In this document: positions 35,047 through 44,184 of the stretch, piece after piece
Layout of the letters: each line of letters begins with the position of its first letter
Position numbering within the stretch: the stretch's first letter is position 1
Source: Synechococcus sp. CC9616
GTDB taxonomy: Bacteria > Cyanobacteriota > Cyanobacteriia > PCC-6307 > Cyanobiaceae
Assembly: GCF_000515235.1 (NCBI RefSeq)
Contig: NZ_KI911558.1
Location: 649,490 to 713,489 of the forward strand
Length of the DNA: 64,000 nucleotides
Reading direction: 5' to 3'
Made by a program: the position numbers and the translations under genes
The notes under the pieces: model-generated
The model's database searches: none
What the model was told of the DNA's origin: nothing
The model's input: only the letters and a program-made list of their open reading frames with translations

Positions 35047-36276
35047 TCAAAGGCTTCTAAGGGCCACGATCGGATCCAGTTTCGCCGCTCTGCGCGCCGG
35101 TACGACACCGAAGAACAAGCCAATGGATCCAGATAATCCAACCGTCATCAGCACGGTGCTGGTGCCGATACTCGCTGGCAGCGGCGTCAACGTGGCGACC
35201 AGGGCAATGGTTCCAAGACCTGCCGCTGTGCCAATGGCTCCACCCAAGCTCGCCAAAACCAGCGATTCAACGAGAAATTGCTGGAGAACATCGCCACTGC
35301 GGGCTCCGAGGGCTTTTCTCAGGCCGATTTCCTGGGTGCGTTCACTGACGGACACCAACATGATGTTCATGATTCCGATGCCGCCAACAAGCAAGGAAAT
35401 TCCGCCGATCGCCGCAAGCATCAGCGTCAGGCCTCCTGTGATGGTGCCGACGATGCTCAAGGCATCTTTCTGAGACCGCACGGCAAAATCATCATCTCGA
35501 AGAATGTCGTGACGCTGCCTCAGCAAGTTGGTGATCTGGAATTTCGCAGCACTTGTACTGCTTTCATCATTGGCTTCGACACTGATGAAGCTCAGGCTGA
35601 TGCCGTACGTGGGATCACGACCGGTTAGGCGCGTGACCATCGTGCTGATCGGGATGTAAGTGTTGCCGTCTTGGTTGCTGCCAAACACGGCTCCCTTTGG
35701 AGCCATCACCCCCACAACCTGAAAGGACTGGTTGCCGATCCGTAGTGGTTGCCCAACCACAGATCCAGTAGGAACGAGTTTTGCCGCAAGATCGGGACCG
35801 ATCACGGCCACGTTCCTTGCCGCTTTGACATCCTCGGCATTGATGAATCTGCCCTTCGACACTTCGAAACTGCGAACCGGCAGGAATTCGGGCGTGATCC
35901 CTGAAATCGAGCTGGTTGAACTGCGCGCACCGAGCTGAACCACCTGGCTGCTCGAGATCTGTGGTGCGACACGCTTCACGCTGGGAACCTGCTCAGCGAT
36001 CGCTTCAGCGTCCTCCAGCACAAGCGTTCTTGGGAAGGCGACCCCTCGTCGTCGTGTGTCGTTGTTTCCAGGAACGACGAACAGAACGTTGGCACCAAGG
36101 TTGCTCAACTGCTCTTCAGCCAATCCCTGGGCTCCGCGACCGACACCTACCAGCGTGATCACTGATGCGTTGCCGATCACAATCCCCACCATGGTGAGAA
36201 GACTGCGCAGCCGGTTTGTTCTGAGGGTGGTCAGAGCCATCCCCACCGTCTCCATCGGAGGCATTCGCCTGCTCAT
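35047..36276 (-). CDS. MacB-type ABC transporter permease
   Basis: A 409-residue protein with the MacB/FtsX layout: TM1 near [20 protein letters not shown], a large periplasmic domain (about residues 50-285), and three C-terminal helices ([20 protein letters not shown], followed by [20 protein letters not shown] as the coupling loop). Such proteins, with a separate ATPase, drive mechanotransmission for lipoprotein or efflux systems (DevC/MacB). The ATPase is not next to it, so it must be elsewhere. The end is 59 bases upstream of the ftsH start on the same strand. Confidence 0.85.
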   Translation of the reverse strand: MSRRMPPMETVGMALTTLRTNRLRSLLTMVGIVIGNASVITLVGVGRGAQGLAEEQLSNLGANVLFVVPGNNDTRRRGVAFPRTLVLEDAEAIAEQVPSVKRVAPQISSSQVVQLGARSSTSSISGITPEFLPVRSFEVSKGRFINAEDVKAARNVAVIGPDLAAKLVPTGSVVGQPLRIGNQSFQVVGVMAPKGAVFGSNQDGNTYIPISTMVTRLTGRDPTYGISLSFISVEANDESSTSAAKFQITNLLRQRHDILRDDDFAVRSQKDALSIVGTITGGLTLMLAAIGGISLLVGGIGIMNIMLVSVSERTQEIGLRKALGARSGDVLQQFLVESLVLASLGGAIGTAAGLGTIALVATLTPLPASIGTSTVLMTVGLSGSIGLFFGVVPARRAAKLDPIVALRSL

Positions 36277-36296
36277 GTCATTCAGCCATGCTCTCG

Positions 36297-38081
36297 TCAG
36301 AGCATTGTGTCCAGCTTGCTGGCTGCATTGAGGCCCGTTCCCCGATGCACCAAACCATCGCGAACCTGCAAGGTGACCACTTCACCATGACGGAGATCGC
36401 GTGTGGCGTTGATGACGCCTGAGATGGTGGGAATTCCCAATCGCTCAGCGATGCCAGCTGCGTGAGAGGTGTCCGCTGGAGCTTCGGTCACGACTCCGGC
36501 AGCATGGCGGATGGCGTCCAGGTCTTCAGACGTGGTGTCCCGCATCACCAGGATCTCCCCAGGTTCGATCTTGCTCGAGTCCCCGGGACTGAGAGCGAGC
36601 CTCACCTTGCCACTGACGGTTCCGTTGCCGATTCCGCTGCCTCTAGCCAGAACCGCGCTGACGATTCCAACCTTGACCAGATCTGTTGAACCCGAAATGC
36701 CGGTGAGGGTCCCGGCGGTCTGGATCACAAGATCGCCCTCCTTGAGCAGACCCATGTCCTGAGCGGCACCCATCGCGACTGTGAACGTTCCGGAGGTGCT
36801 CTTCTGTTGTGGAACCAACAATGGCGTCACACCCCAGGCCAGCTGCAATTTGCGAGCCACATGCACTTCGCTCGTGATGGCCAGGATTGGAGCCGCAGGC
36901 CTGAACTTGCTCACGTTGTGGGCGGTGGCTCCACTTTTGGTGAGGGGCAGGATCGCTGATGCGTTGAGCTGGCTGGCGATCGTGCTCACAGCACTGCTGA
37001 TGGCGTTGGGAATTGTGCTTTGGATGTGACTATCCATCGTGCGGCGTGGGTAGTCCTTTTCAATCCTGCAGGCAATGGTCGCCATGGTTTGAACCGCTTC
37101 AACCGGGAAATCCCCCACCGCGGTTTCGTTGGAAAGCATGACGGCATCGGTCCCGTCGAGGATGGCGTTGGCGACGTCGCTCACTTCGGCCCGCGTGGGT
37201 CGTGGACTTGAGGCCATCGAATCCAGCATTTGGGTTGCCGTGATGATCGGAATCCCAAGGCTGTTGGCTCGACGGATCAGCTCTTTCTGCAACAACGGAA
37301 CTTCCTCAGCAGGCATTTCCACGCCCAGATCTCCCCGAGCCACCATCACGCCATCGCAGAGGGGCATGATCGCGTCGATCTGATCGATGGCCTCGAATTT
37401 CTCGATCTTGGCAACCACGGGCGTGCTGTGACCGTGATGGCGGATCAGCTCACGGATTTCCTGCATATCGGATGGATTGCGCACAAAGCTGAGGGCAACC
37501 CAATCGACCCCTTGTTTGAGTCCAAACTCCAGATCGACTCGGTCCTTCTCGGTGAGAGCTCGAACAGAGAGTTGAACGTCAGGAAAATTGACCCCTTTAT
37601 TGTTGGACAGAACTCCTCCAACAGTCACGCTGCAATGAAGGGTCTGGTCTGACTGGTCAACCTTCTCCACCTTCATTTCGACGCGTCCGTCATCCAGAAG
37701 GATCCGACTGCCAGAGGTGACCTCCTCGGCAAGCTTGTCGTAGGTGACAGTGGCGATGGTCTTGTCGCAGCTCACCGGCCGTGAAGTGAGCGCGAAACGA
37801 TCACCTTTGCCCAGGGTGATCGGTCCTTCTGCAAAGCGACCTAAACGGATCTTGGGACCCTGCAGGTCCTGAAGGATTCCGATGTGCTGGCCAAGCTCAG
37901 AGGAAACTTGGCGGATCGTGGCAATTCGAGTTGCATGCTCGCTGTGATCGCCATGGGAAAAGTTGAGACGGAAGGTCGTCGCACCGGCCAGCACAAGCTC
38001 CCGGATCCGTTCTGCGCTCTCCGTGGCAGGCCCAATGGTGGCCACGATCTTGGTTCTTCGGTTCTGATCGAACTGCGCCAT
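36297..38081 (-). CDS. pyk: Pyruvate kinase with C-terminal PEP-utilizer domain
   Basis: A 594-residue enzyme. The kinase core shows RRTKIVATIGPATESAERI, RLNFSHGDHSEHA, KIEKFEAIDQID, MVARGDLGVEMP and TATQMLDSMASSPRPTRAEV. The C-terminal 90 residues (GEILVMRDTTSEDLDAIR, GVVTEAPADTSHAAGIAERL) form a phosphohistidine-type swivelling domain, as in long cyanobacterial pyruvate kinases. It converts PEP and ADP to pyruvate and ATP. The ATG at 38081 precedes AQFDQNRRTK; an ATG at 38114 would add 11 residues. Confidence 0.95.
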   Translation of the reverse strand: MAQFDQNRRTKIVATIGPATESAERIRELVLAGATTFRLNFSHGDHSEHATRIATIRQVSSELGQHIGILQDLQGPKIRLGRFAEGPITLGKGDRFALTSRPVSCDKTIATVTYDKLAEEVTSGSRILLDDGRVEMKVEKVDQSDQTLHCSVTVGGVLSNNKGVNFPDVQLSVRALTEKDRVDLEFGLKQGVDWVALSFVRNPSDMQEIRELIRHHGHSTPVVAKIEKFEAIDQIDAIMPLCDGVMVARGDLGVEMPAEEVPLLQKELIRRANSLGIPIITATQMLDSMASSPRPTRAEVSDVANAILDGTDAVMLSNETAVGDFPVEAVQTMATIACRIEKDYPRRTMDSHIQSTIPNAISSAVSTIASQLNASAILPLTKSGATAHNVSKFRPAAPILAITSEVHVARKLQLAWGVTPLLVPQQKSTSGTFTVAMGAAQDMGLLKEGDLVIQTAGTLTGISGSTDLVKVGIVSAVLARGSGIGNGTVSGKVRLALSPGDSSKIEPGEILVMRDTTSEDLDAIRHAAGVVTEAPADTSHAAGIAERLGIPTISGVINATRDLRHGEVVTLQVRDGLVHRGTGLNAASKLDTML

Positions 38082-38154
38082 GTCCGGACCGTAAAACCGT
38101 GCGGAAACTACCATCCAGGCATCTCGGAGGCCCTCTTAACAAGGGGGTGGTGCC

Positions 38155-38484
38155 ATGGACCTCAACGCTTATCAACAAGCTGCACGACGTACGGCTGCAT
38201 ATCCGAATGTGGGCTCCAATCCCATTTACCCCACCCTTGGCCTCAGTGGAGAGGCGGGAGAAGTGGCCGATAAGGTCAAAAAGGTCCTACGTGATCGTGA
38301 TGGTGACTTCGATCGTGAGGTTCGCGAAGCGATCAAACTCGAACTCGGAGATGTTCTCTGGTACGTCGCTCAGCTGGGTAGTGAGTTGGGATTCGATCTG
38401 GACGAGATTGCATCGGCCAATCTCGAGAAGCTCGAAAGCCGTGCATCAAGAGGTCGTATCTCCGGCAGCGGTGATCAGCGCTGA
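38155..38484 (+). CDS. MazG-like nucleotide pyrophosphohydrolase
   Basis: A 109-residue protein: YQQAARRTAAYPNVGS, LGLSGEAGEVADKVKK (ExxE of the MazG fold) and KLELGDVLWYVAQLGSELGF (ExxD). These acidic residues bind Mg for hydrolysis of a nucleoside triphosphate to the monophosphate. Single-domain MazG proteins are common in cyanobacteria and cyanophages. It is divergent from pyk and followed by a small gene after 5 bases. Confidence 0.9.
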   Translation: MDLNAYQQAARRTAAYPNVGSNPIYPTLGLSGEAGEVADKVKKVLRDRDGDFDREVREAIKLELGDVLWYVAQLGSELGFDLDEIASANLEKLESRASRGRISGSGDQR

Positions 38485-38489
38485 ATCCG

Positions 38490-38738
38490 ATGCCCCGTTA
38501 TCGCTGCCCTTCCTGCTGCTGCGGCCCAGCAATCGTTCTTCATCCACCCAAAAAGGCTGTACCGATCTGTTCACGCTGCCGAACCCCACTAGAAAAGCAG
38601 CCCCTCGTCAAACCATTGCCACTCCTTGTGCTGGTGTCTGTGGGCACGGTGTTGGTGCTGTCCTCGTTCCCGATGCTCTTCAGCCCATCACCATCTCCGC
38701 CGGCGATTCCTGATCAACTGCAGGAGAAAGCGGTCTGA
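38490..38738 (+). CDS. Small zinc-ribbon membrane protein, unknown
   Basis: An 82-residue protein. Cysteines in YRCPSCCCGPA and PICSRCRTPL form a zinc ribbon (first 35 residues), followed by one membrane helix (PLLVLVSVGTVLVLSSFPML) and a Pro/Ser tail. Location is probably the inner membrane with the ribbon in the cytoplasm. It starts 5 bases after the MazG-like gene. Function is unknown. Confidence 0.6.
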   Translation: MPRYRCPSCCCGPAIVLHPPKKAVPICSRCRTPLEKQPLVKPLPLLVLVSVGTVLVLSSFPMLFSPSPSPPAIPDQLQEKAV

Positions 38739-39088
38739 AGGTCTCACAGGACCACTCCATGCATGCGTTGATAAGCGGTTAAGCAATCAGTTCAGAGTTG
38801 ATGTCGAACCCTTGAATATTCTTGATCATGCAATTGGCTTACTTGAACCATTGAATGTGTGATTGCTCTTTGGAGGGCTGATCCAAGAAATCGCAGGTGA
38901 AGCAATATCAATCTTACGAAGAATGTCGAATTCGACTCTGATTATTTTGCGGGAAATTAATGCCATTTCAAGATCCTTGCTGACACAAGTGTGGTTTCAG
39001 CAAAGCAGGTTTAGATGGATGTTGCCATTCTTAAACCCCTGAAAAGTGTTGATTTGATTGACGTTATGCCGTGTGGACTGACGTTGCA
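38739..39088. other. Intergenic region, AT-rich
   Basis: About 350 bases between convergent genes. It is AT-rich, without a convincing frame on either strand. I see no strong hairpin or RNA gene. Confidence 0.45.
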
Positions 39089-39415
39089 CTAATCAAGATC
39101 CAGCCTCAAGATGAATAACTGGAGCACTCTCGTGTTCGCCGCTTCTATTTCATGCCCATTTCTGTTTTTGGCTTTCCAGGAGCCATAGCTATTGATGCTG
39201 CCATTGCGGAAAGTGTAGGTACCATTGTTCAGCATTGAAAGGTCTAAGACTTGACCTTCGTAGTATGGTGTTTTTAATTCAATCGAGTCGTCAAGCCATT
39301 TAACGGTGCAATCGTGTTGCCCGTAGTTAATGAAACATCGCCATCGTTCCGCTTTCGCTGGCGAATGCAATTGAAACAGGAGAATTGCCGTCAGCAGGCG
39401 TAGAATGTGGATCAC
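39089..39415 (-). CDS. Small secreted protein, unknown
   Basis: A 108-residue protein with a signal peptide (ILRLLTAILLFQLHSPAKAE). The mature part has two Cys (WRCFINYGQHDCTVKW), likely a disulfide, and looks beta-rich (QVLDLSMLNNGTYTFRNGSI). No family is recognised. It is AT-rich compared with its neighbours and stands alone, with about 95 bases before the next gene upstream. Confidence 0.5.
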   Translation of the reverse strand: MIHILRLLTAILLFQLHSPAKAERWRCFINYGQHDCTVKWLDDSIELKTPYYEGQVLDLSMLNNGTYTFRNGSINSYGSWKAKNRNGHEIEAANTRVLQLFILRLDLD

Positions 39416-39510
39416 TCGATAATTGTCGATTATTCAAAGAAAGGGATTTTGTTGTTTGCTTTTAGCAAGTATTTGCAAGACGATGATGTGGATGTTGCCC
39501 TTGAAGAGTT

Positions 39511-40320
39511 TCAAGGGCTTTTGAGAAGTCGTTCCTCGAGCATCAAATTGAACTGCATGAGTTGTTGATCACTAAGTTGCTGGCGGCTTTGCGCTCCCAG
39601 TTCCGTTTGAAGAAAGTCCCTGGCCTGCGCAGCAGACCACCCCATCGTTCGGATCATCTCGTCTCCCTGGCTGAGTAAGTCGCCGCGCCGAAGGGGGACA
39701 GATGCTGTTTCTGGACTTGCGCCTGGTTGCATCTCTCGCAGTTGCCTCAGGAAAGCAACCAGATCGCTGTAGCGGGTGAGCCGATGGCGACTGGCATGAC
39801 CAAAGGCCCGCTCCAGATAAACCCGCTCACGATCCCGATCCCAGCCGATCCGCTGAACCTCAAGATCAATGGCCGCCAATTCCTCACTCCAGTCCTCTGG
39901 GTCGGTGGGTGCTTCCGACGGTGGGTCCGAGCTTGGATCTGCGGTAGAGGGAGGTTGTTCGGGGTCCATCCCTGAGGTCGGCTCTGGCGTGGACGGCTTT
40001 CCGGTTTTCTCCGTTGAAGCCGGTTTCACAGAAGTTCTTTTCACCGGACTTGTTTTCAGCGGCTGGCGGTTTATCTGCTCGTGTTTCAGCGGTTCAGTTC
40101 TGATCGCTTCAGCTGCAATCGATTCAGTTGTCTGCGGCGCTGCCATGGGGGGATCAGGAGAGATCCGACGCATCAATCGATCGAGTCCACGCTGCTCGGC
40201 CTCCTCGGATGTCTGGGCTTCTCCGAGAGCGCTTCCCAGCAGCTGGTTGTCCTGCCAGGCCTCGATCCGCACGATGCAGCGCAGCGTGTCCACATGACAA
40301 AGCTCGGCGCGGATCTGCAT
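39511..40320 (-). CDS. Conserved cyanobacterial protein with Pro/Ser/Thr-rich linker
   Basis: About 269 residues from ATG 40320. The N-terminal domain (LCHVDTLRCIVRIEAWQDNQ, AEQRGLDRLMRRI) is followed by a low-complexity linker rich in Pro, Thr, Ser and Lys (about residues 70-140) and a helical C-terminal domain (RIGWDRDRERVYLERAFG, RYSDLVAFLRQLREM, MIRTMGWSAAQARDFLQ). The two repeated GW-x-R/A helices resemble each other. No known function. It is divergent from the terC gene. Confidence 0.5.
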   Translation of the reverse strand: MQIRAELCHVDTLRCIVRIEAWQDNQLLGSALGEAQTSEEAEQRGLDRLMRRISPDPPMAAPQTTESIAAEAIRTEPLKHEQINRQPLKTSPVKRTSVKPASTEKTGKPSTPEPTSGMDPEQPPSTADPSSDPPSEAPTDPEDWSEELAAIDLEVQRIGWDRDRERVYLERAFGHASRHRLTRYSDLVAFLRQLREMQPGASPETASVPLRRGDLLSQGDEMIRTMGWSAAQARDFLQTELGAQSRQQLSDQQLMQFNLMLEERLLKSP

Positions 40321-40357
40321 GGCCTTGTCGAAGCTCTGCACTTTCTAGGCTGCCGTC

Positions 40358-41095
40358 ATGGATTTCACGACTCTGCCGTCAATCAGTGACTGGTTTGACG
40401 GAGTTGACCAATGGCGGGAGGTTCTAGCCTTGCTGCCCGTGCTTGTCGTTCTGGAGCTCGTGCTCTCCGCAGACAATGCTGTGGCTCTTGCCGCCATTGC
40501 GCGACGTTGTCGCGGACAGGATCGCGAGCGCTTAGCTCTCAACATTGGCATCGCTCTGGCACTGGTTCTGCGGATCGGGTTGATCCTTGTGGCGCAGTGG
40601 GTGCTCCAGAACCCTGTGGTGCAACTGCTCGCGGCGACATACCTGCTCTGGTTGTTTCTCGACCATCTGCGATCAATGTCAGCCAATCAGGAAGCCGCTG
40701 ATGAGGCTTCCACGCTGGAATCTGCTCCCGCATCGTTGGCTCGTGTGGTCCTTGTTTTGGCGTTCACCGATCTGGCCTTTTCGATCGATAGTGTTGCAGC
40801 GGCCGTTGCCATCAGTGATCAGTTTCTTTTGGTGATCACCGGTGCCGTGATCGGGATTGTGGCGCTTCGGTTTACGTCTGCGCTTTTTATTCGCTGGATC
40901 GAGATGTATCCCAGGCTGGAAACCGCTGGTTTTCTGGCGGTGGGCTTCGTATCCCTGAGATTGTTCATCCATGTTCTGCGGCCAGCACTTCATCAGCCGG
41001 ATTGGTTCACGCTCGTGGTGGTAACGGCACTGTTCAGCTGGGGACTCTCTCGGCGTCAGCTGATCTCTGCGCCAGGTTCCGACCATGTTGGTTGA
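40358..41095 (+). CDS. TerC family integral membrane protein
   Basis: A 245-residue protein with seven helices. The acidic motifs LVLELVLSADNAVALAA (first) and LAFTDLAFSIDSVAAAVA (second) are the hallmark of TerC, whose Asp residues probably bind a metal ion. Members act in manganese export or in membrane-protein insertion of thylakoids. It overlaps the next gene by 11 bases. Start ATG 40358 is the first in frame. Confidence 0.88.
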   Translation: MDFTTLPSISDWFDGVDQWREVLALLPVLVVLELVLSADNAVALAAIARRCRGQDRERLALNIGIALALVLRIGLILVAQWVLQNPVVQLLAATYLLWLFLDHLRSMSANQEAADEASTLESAPASLARVVLVLAFTDLAFSIDSVAAAVAISDQFLLVITGAVIGIVALRFTSALFIRWIEMYPRLETAGFLAVGFVSLRLFIHVLRPALHQPDWFTLVVVTALFSWGLSRRQLISAPGSDHVG

Positions 41096-41423
41096 GCTTC
41101 GCCAGGCGGACAGCGAGGTGTTGCTTGATCGCGTTGAGATGGATGACCCACCGCAGCCGGGTCGCTGGTTCTCGCTTGATCAGACGTCCTATCTCGTTCT
41201 GCAGCGGCGGCATCGCTATCGACTCCATAACGGTCGCTACGAGATCGGCTCCATTGCGTTGATGGTGAAGCCACAGCAGCGCCCTGACGATGCTGTGGCC
41301 TGGCGACATGGGTTTGTGATCGGGGATGCGGAGTGCCGATTCAATGCCCGCAGTCCACTGTTGCGATGTGCCGTGTGGCCTGATGGTCCCTGCGATCGCT
41401 GCACCCATCGAGAGCCGCGATGA
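41085..41423 (+). CDS. Conserved protein, DUF6464-like
   Basis: A 112-residue protein. TSYLVLQRRHRYRLHNGRYE and IGSIALMVKPQQ are the recognisable core, similar to small cyanobacterial proteins of the DUF6464 type (my recollection). The end, CAVWPDGPCDRCTHREPR, has three cysteines. Function is unknown. It overlaps terC by 11 bases and the next gene by 4, so all three form an operon. Confidence 0.5.
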   Translation: MLVELRQADSEVLLDRVEMDDPPQPGRWFSLDQTSYLVLQRRHRYRLHNGRYEIGSIALMVKPQQRPDDAVAWRHGFVIGDAECRFNARSPLLRCAVWPDGPCDRCTHREPR

Positions 41424-42076
41424 CGACCAAAGGCCCTTGGTTAACCGGCACGGTGATTTCGGGCCATGGCGTGGCCTCCGGCCGATCTGTCGATTCCCCT
41501 TACCCAGCCGGCACGATTGCACTGCAAACGCCTCACTTTGCAGCCAGGGGAATTGATCTGAGTGATTGCTGGCCCGGAACAATCAATCTCAATTTTGCTC
41601 CTTGCAGCGTCAGGCTTCGGCAGCCTGATCACTGCATTTCAGACCTTTTCTGGACAGAGCATCATCCGCCGGAAACGTTTTCCTTCTGGCGAATTGAGCT
41701 GCGTGTGACGGGTGAATTGCCCGTACGAGGTTGGATCTATCGACCGCATCCGGAAACCAAGCAACGCCACTGGCAACCGGAATCCATGCTCGAGCTACTG
41801 GCGCCTTCGGTGCCAGGTGTGGTCTCCGGAGGGTCTGTCTCCATCCACGATCCAGAGGATCGCATTCGCTTGATCGACTCGGGGCGACTTCGCGCAAGAC
41901 TTCTGGAAAGTCTCAAGTTCCGCGTTCTCGCTTCTCAAGAGCTTTTTTTTCAGGAGACAGCGAGTGATCAACGGCGTGAATGGTTGCGTCGTTTTCAACC
42001 TGATGCTCTGGATCTTGAAGATCATGATCTCGATCACATCTGGGAACAGGCGAGGCGGCTTTACACGGAGTGTTGA
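41420..42076 (+). CDS. Conserved protein, unknown (weak resemblance to riboflavin-kinase-like fold)
   Basis: A 218-residue soluble protein. The N-terminal half has GTVISGHGVASGRS and CWPGTINLNFAP, which recall the GxVxSGxG and PGTLN motifs of CTP-dependent riboflavin kinases (DUF120), but at greater spacing and without other support. The C-terminal part is helical and acidic (EDHDLDHIWEQARRLY). Its ATG overlaps the stop of the preceding gene (ATGA). I call it unknown. Confidence 0.5.
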   Translation: MTTKGPWLTGTVISGHGVASGRSVDSPYPAGTIALQTPHFAARGIDLSDCWPGTINLNFAPCSVRLRQPDHCISDLFWTEHHPPETFSFWRIELRVTGELPVRGWIYRPHPETKQRHWQPESMLELLAPSVPGVVSGGSVSIHDPEDRIRLIDSGRLRARLLESLKFRVLASQELFFQETASDQRREWLRRFQPDALDLEDHDLDHIWEQARRLYTEC

Positions 42077-42129
42077 AGAGAAAGTTTCAAATTAACCACG
42101 TTATTATTGTTTGAGGCAAATCGGTTCAG

Positions 42130-43116
42130 GTGAGGTTTATTCCTTCCTTTCTCACATTGTTCATCACCTCTTCGATTGCAGTGTGCCCGCTGCGATCGGA
42201 GACCAATTTGATTGATCAAGATCAACACACTCAACTCGATCATCAAGTTCAAGGACTTCAAGGCGATCAAGACGTTACAGAGTCTCTAGGCGTTAGAGAG
42301 GTTCAAGAAGATGATCAAGCACAACAAGATCAAAATCCGGTACTGAATACGATTCGAGTCCCCTTCGAATGGAATGCTGTTCCTGATACCCAGTGGGCCC
42401 CTAACTCGCTTGATCCCAGTGCCCGCTATGACAGGACTTTGTTTGACTTCAAAGTCAAACCTGTGATTCCTTTTAAGCTCAATGATCACTGGAGCATTCT
42501 GACCTATACGGTTTTTCGATTTGTCTCTGTTCCCTGGGCTGAACCTGTGCCTGCATTGTCAGAAGAGAGTATTCCTTATCTAGATTGGAAAGAACGTCGT
42601 GAAACCGGACTTTCCACAATTAATCCGACGGCGATTTTTGTTCCCAATATCAGTCCTAACTGGACAGTCGGTCTTGGACCATCGCTTGTGGCACCGGTGA
42701 GTTCTTTCCCAGGGAGTACAGAAAAATGGCTTGCTGGCCCTGCTCTCTTTGCTCTCTATCGCAAGAACGCTTCATTGGTTGGAGCGCGCCTGCACAACCT
42801 GTGGTCTTTTGCTGGAAATCCGGACATGGACGATGTCAATTTAATGATATTGAGACCGATTGTTCAGCTTCCGATCAGCGACGACTGGTTCCTGATTTCA
42901 TCCCCGATCATCACAACGGATTGGACGCATCCGACCGGGAAGGGTTGGACTTTACCGATCGGTTGAGGGATCGGACGACGTATTTCGATGGGGCAACAGC
43001 AACTTCAAAATTCATTGCAGGGTTACTACAATGGTATGAAGCCAGAGGTGGACGGTGATGAATTACTGGGCGATTGGACTGTGCGGACAGAAGTTATATT
43101 TTTGGTGCCAAAGTGA
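42130..43116 (+). pseudogene. Outer-membrane porin/transporter-like protein, interrupted by an in-frame TGA
   Basis: The GTG start begins a signal peptide (FIPSFLTLFITSSIAVCPLR), a Gln/Asp-rich stretch (about residues 29-65) and a beta-barrel-like domain (FDFKVKPVIPFKLNDHWSIL, NWTVGLGPSLVAPVSSFPGS). After SGKGW-type strand TGKGWTLPIG the frame meets TGA at 42964-42966, then continues in the same frame with GIGRR, YYNGMKPEVDGDELLGDWTV and RTEVIFLVPK to TGA 43114-43116. The end FLVPK is the usual last barrel strand. One base change (GGA to TGA) explains the break. As read, the product lacks its last 50 residues and probably cannot insert correctly. Confidence 0.7.
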
Positions 43117-43136
43117 AGATCATCGCAAACGATTGT

Positions 43137-44156
43137 TCAACCCAGCGTCATCCCGTCTGAAGCCTGAAGTTGTTGAAGCATGGTTGAACCTTCACTGGTT
43201 CCTTTCCCTTCCAACTGGGCCGACCGGATCAAGAGGGGACAGCCTGTGGTACTCACGACAAGACCGATATTTTGTTCACAGCTCAGCACCGTCCCCGCTG
43301 GATGCCCAGCGGTAGGCCAGCGTCCGATGAGCGCCTGGGCCTCTGTTGAGAGCTGATCGCGTAGGCGATGAATCAGCGGTTCGGTGTTGCGCAGCTTGAG
43401 ACGTTTTCCCTGCCAATGGGTGTAGGTATTTGGATAAAGCGCCATGACCTGGCGATGCAGATCAAGGGCTGAACGCCTCCAATCGACAAGGAAATCCTCC
43501 TTCTTCAGCATCCTCGCGTAACTCGCCGTTCCGCTTTTCTCATCCTGTTTGGTGACGCCAAGTCGGCTGAGACGATCCGATTCGGGACCCGGACCAACAG
43601 CAGCGATGCGACCCATCGCCTTCACCATCAGCTCACCGGTGAGTTGGCTGAGTTTTTGAGATAGTTGCTCGGCGTTGTCGCTCAACCCGATGGCTAAAGG
43701 CTGCTCAATCAGCACGGGGCCAGTATCAAGACCTTCTTCCATGGCCATGATGCCCACTCCTGTTTTGCTGTCTCCTTCCAGCAGACTCCACTGAATCGGT
43801 CCAGCGCCTCTCCATCTCGGCAAAAGAGAGCCATGGCCGTTCCAGCATCCAAGAGGTGGCTGTTGAAGGACAGACTTCGGGAGAATCTGGCCAAAGGCAA
43901 CCACAACAGAGACATCAGCATTCAATTGTTTAAGGGTTTGCTGGACCTCAATGTCCTTGCGGATGCGCTCAGGTGTGAAAACGGGACAGCCAAGATCCAG
44001 TGCCCTTGCTTTCACTGGTGATGGGATGAGCTGTTTCCCCCGTCCGCGGCGACGATCGGGTTGCGTCACCACGCCGACGATGGTGTGTCCTGATTCGATC
44101 AACGCCTCCAAGGTTGGGACGGCGTAGTCCGGTGTGCCCCAGAACAAAATCTTCAT
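43137..44156 (-). CDS. fmt: Methionyl-tRNA formyltransferase
   Basis: A 339-residue enzyme that formylates Met-tRNA for translation initiation. KILFWGTPDYAVPTLEAL at the start, NGHGSLLPRWRGAGPIQ with the catalytic Asn and His, and GVGIMAMEEGLDTGPVL with the Asp are typical. The C-terminal OB-like domain (about 210-320) binds the tRNA acceptor. Length is normal. It is convergent with the porin-like gene (20 bases) and followed upstream by the PhyH-like gene on the same strand. Confidence 0.95.
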   Translation of the reverse strand: MKILFWGTPDYAVPTLEALIESGHTIVGVVTQPDRRRGRGKQLIPSPVKARALDLGCPVFTPERIRKDIEVQQTLKQLNADVSVVVAFGQILPKSVLQQPPLGCWNGHGSLLPRWRGAGPIQWSLLEGDSKTGVGIMAMEEGLDTGPVLIEQPLAIGLSDNAEQLSQKLSQLTGELMVKAMGRIAAVGPGPESDRLSRLGVTKQDEKSGTASYARMLKKEDFLVDWRRSALDLHRQVMALYPNTYTHWQGKRLKLRNTEPLIHRLRDQLSTEAQALIGRWPTAGHPAGTVLSCEQNIGLVVSTTGCPLLIRSAQLEGKGTSEGSTMLQQLQASDGMTLG

Positions 44157-44184
44157 CTGACAAAATCCATGTCAAGGGATGTGG

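Noticed and set aside
39869-40297. A 142-codon frame opposite the Pro/Ser-rich unknown gene
   Set aside because: It is the antisense shadow of a low-complexity coding region, with matching third-position bias for the minus-strand gene.
7202-42966. Genome-wide recoding of TGA as a sense codon
   Set aside because: Most genes in the window end at TGA exactly where their families end, so TGA is a normal stop here.
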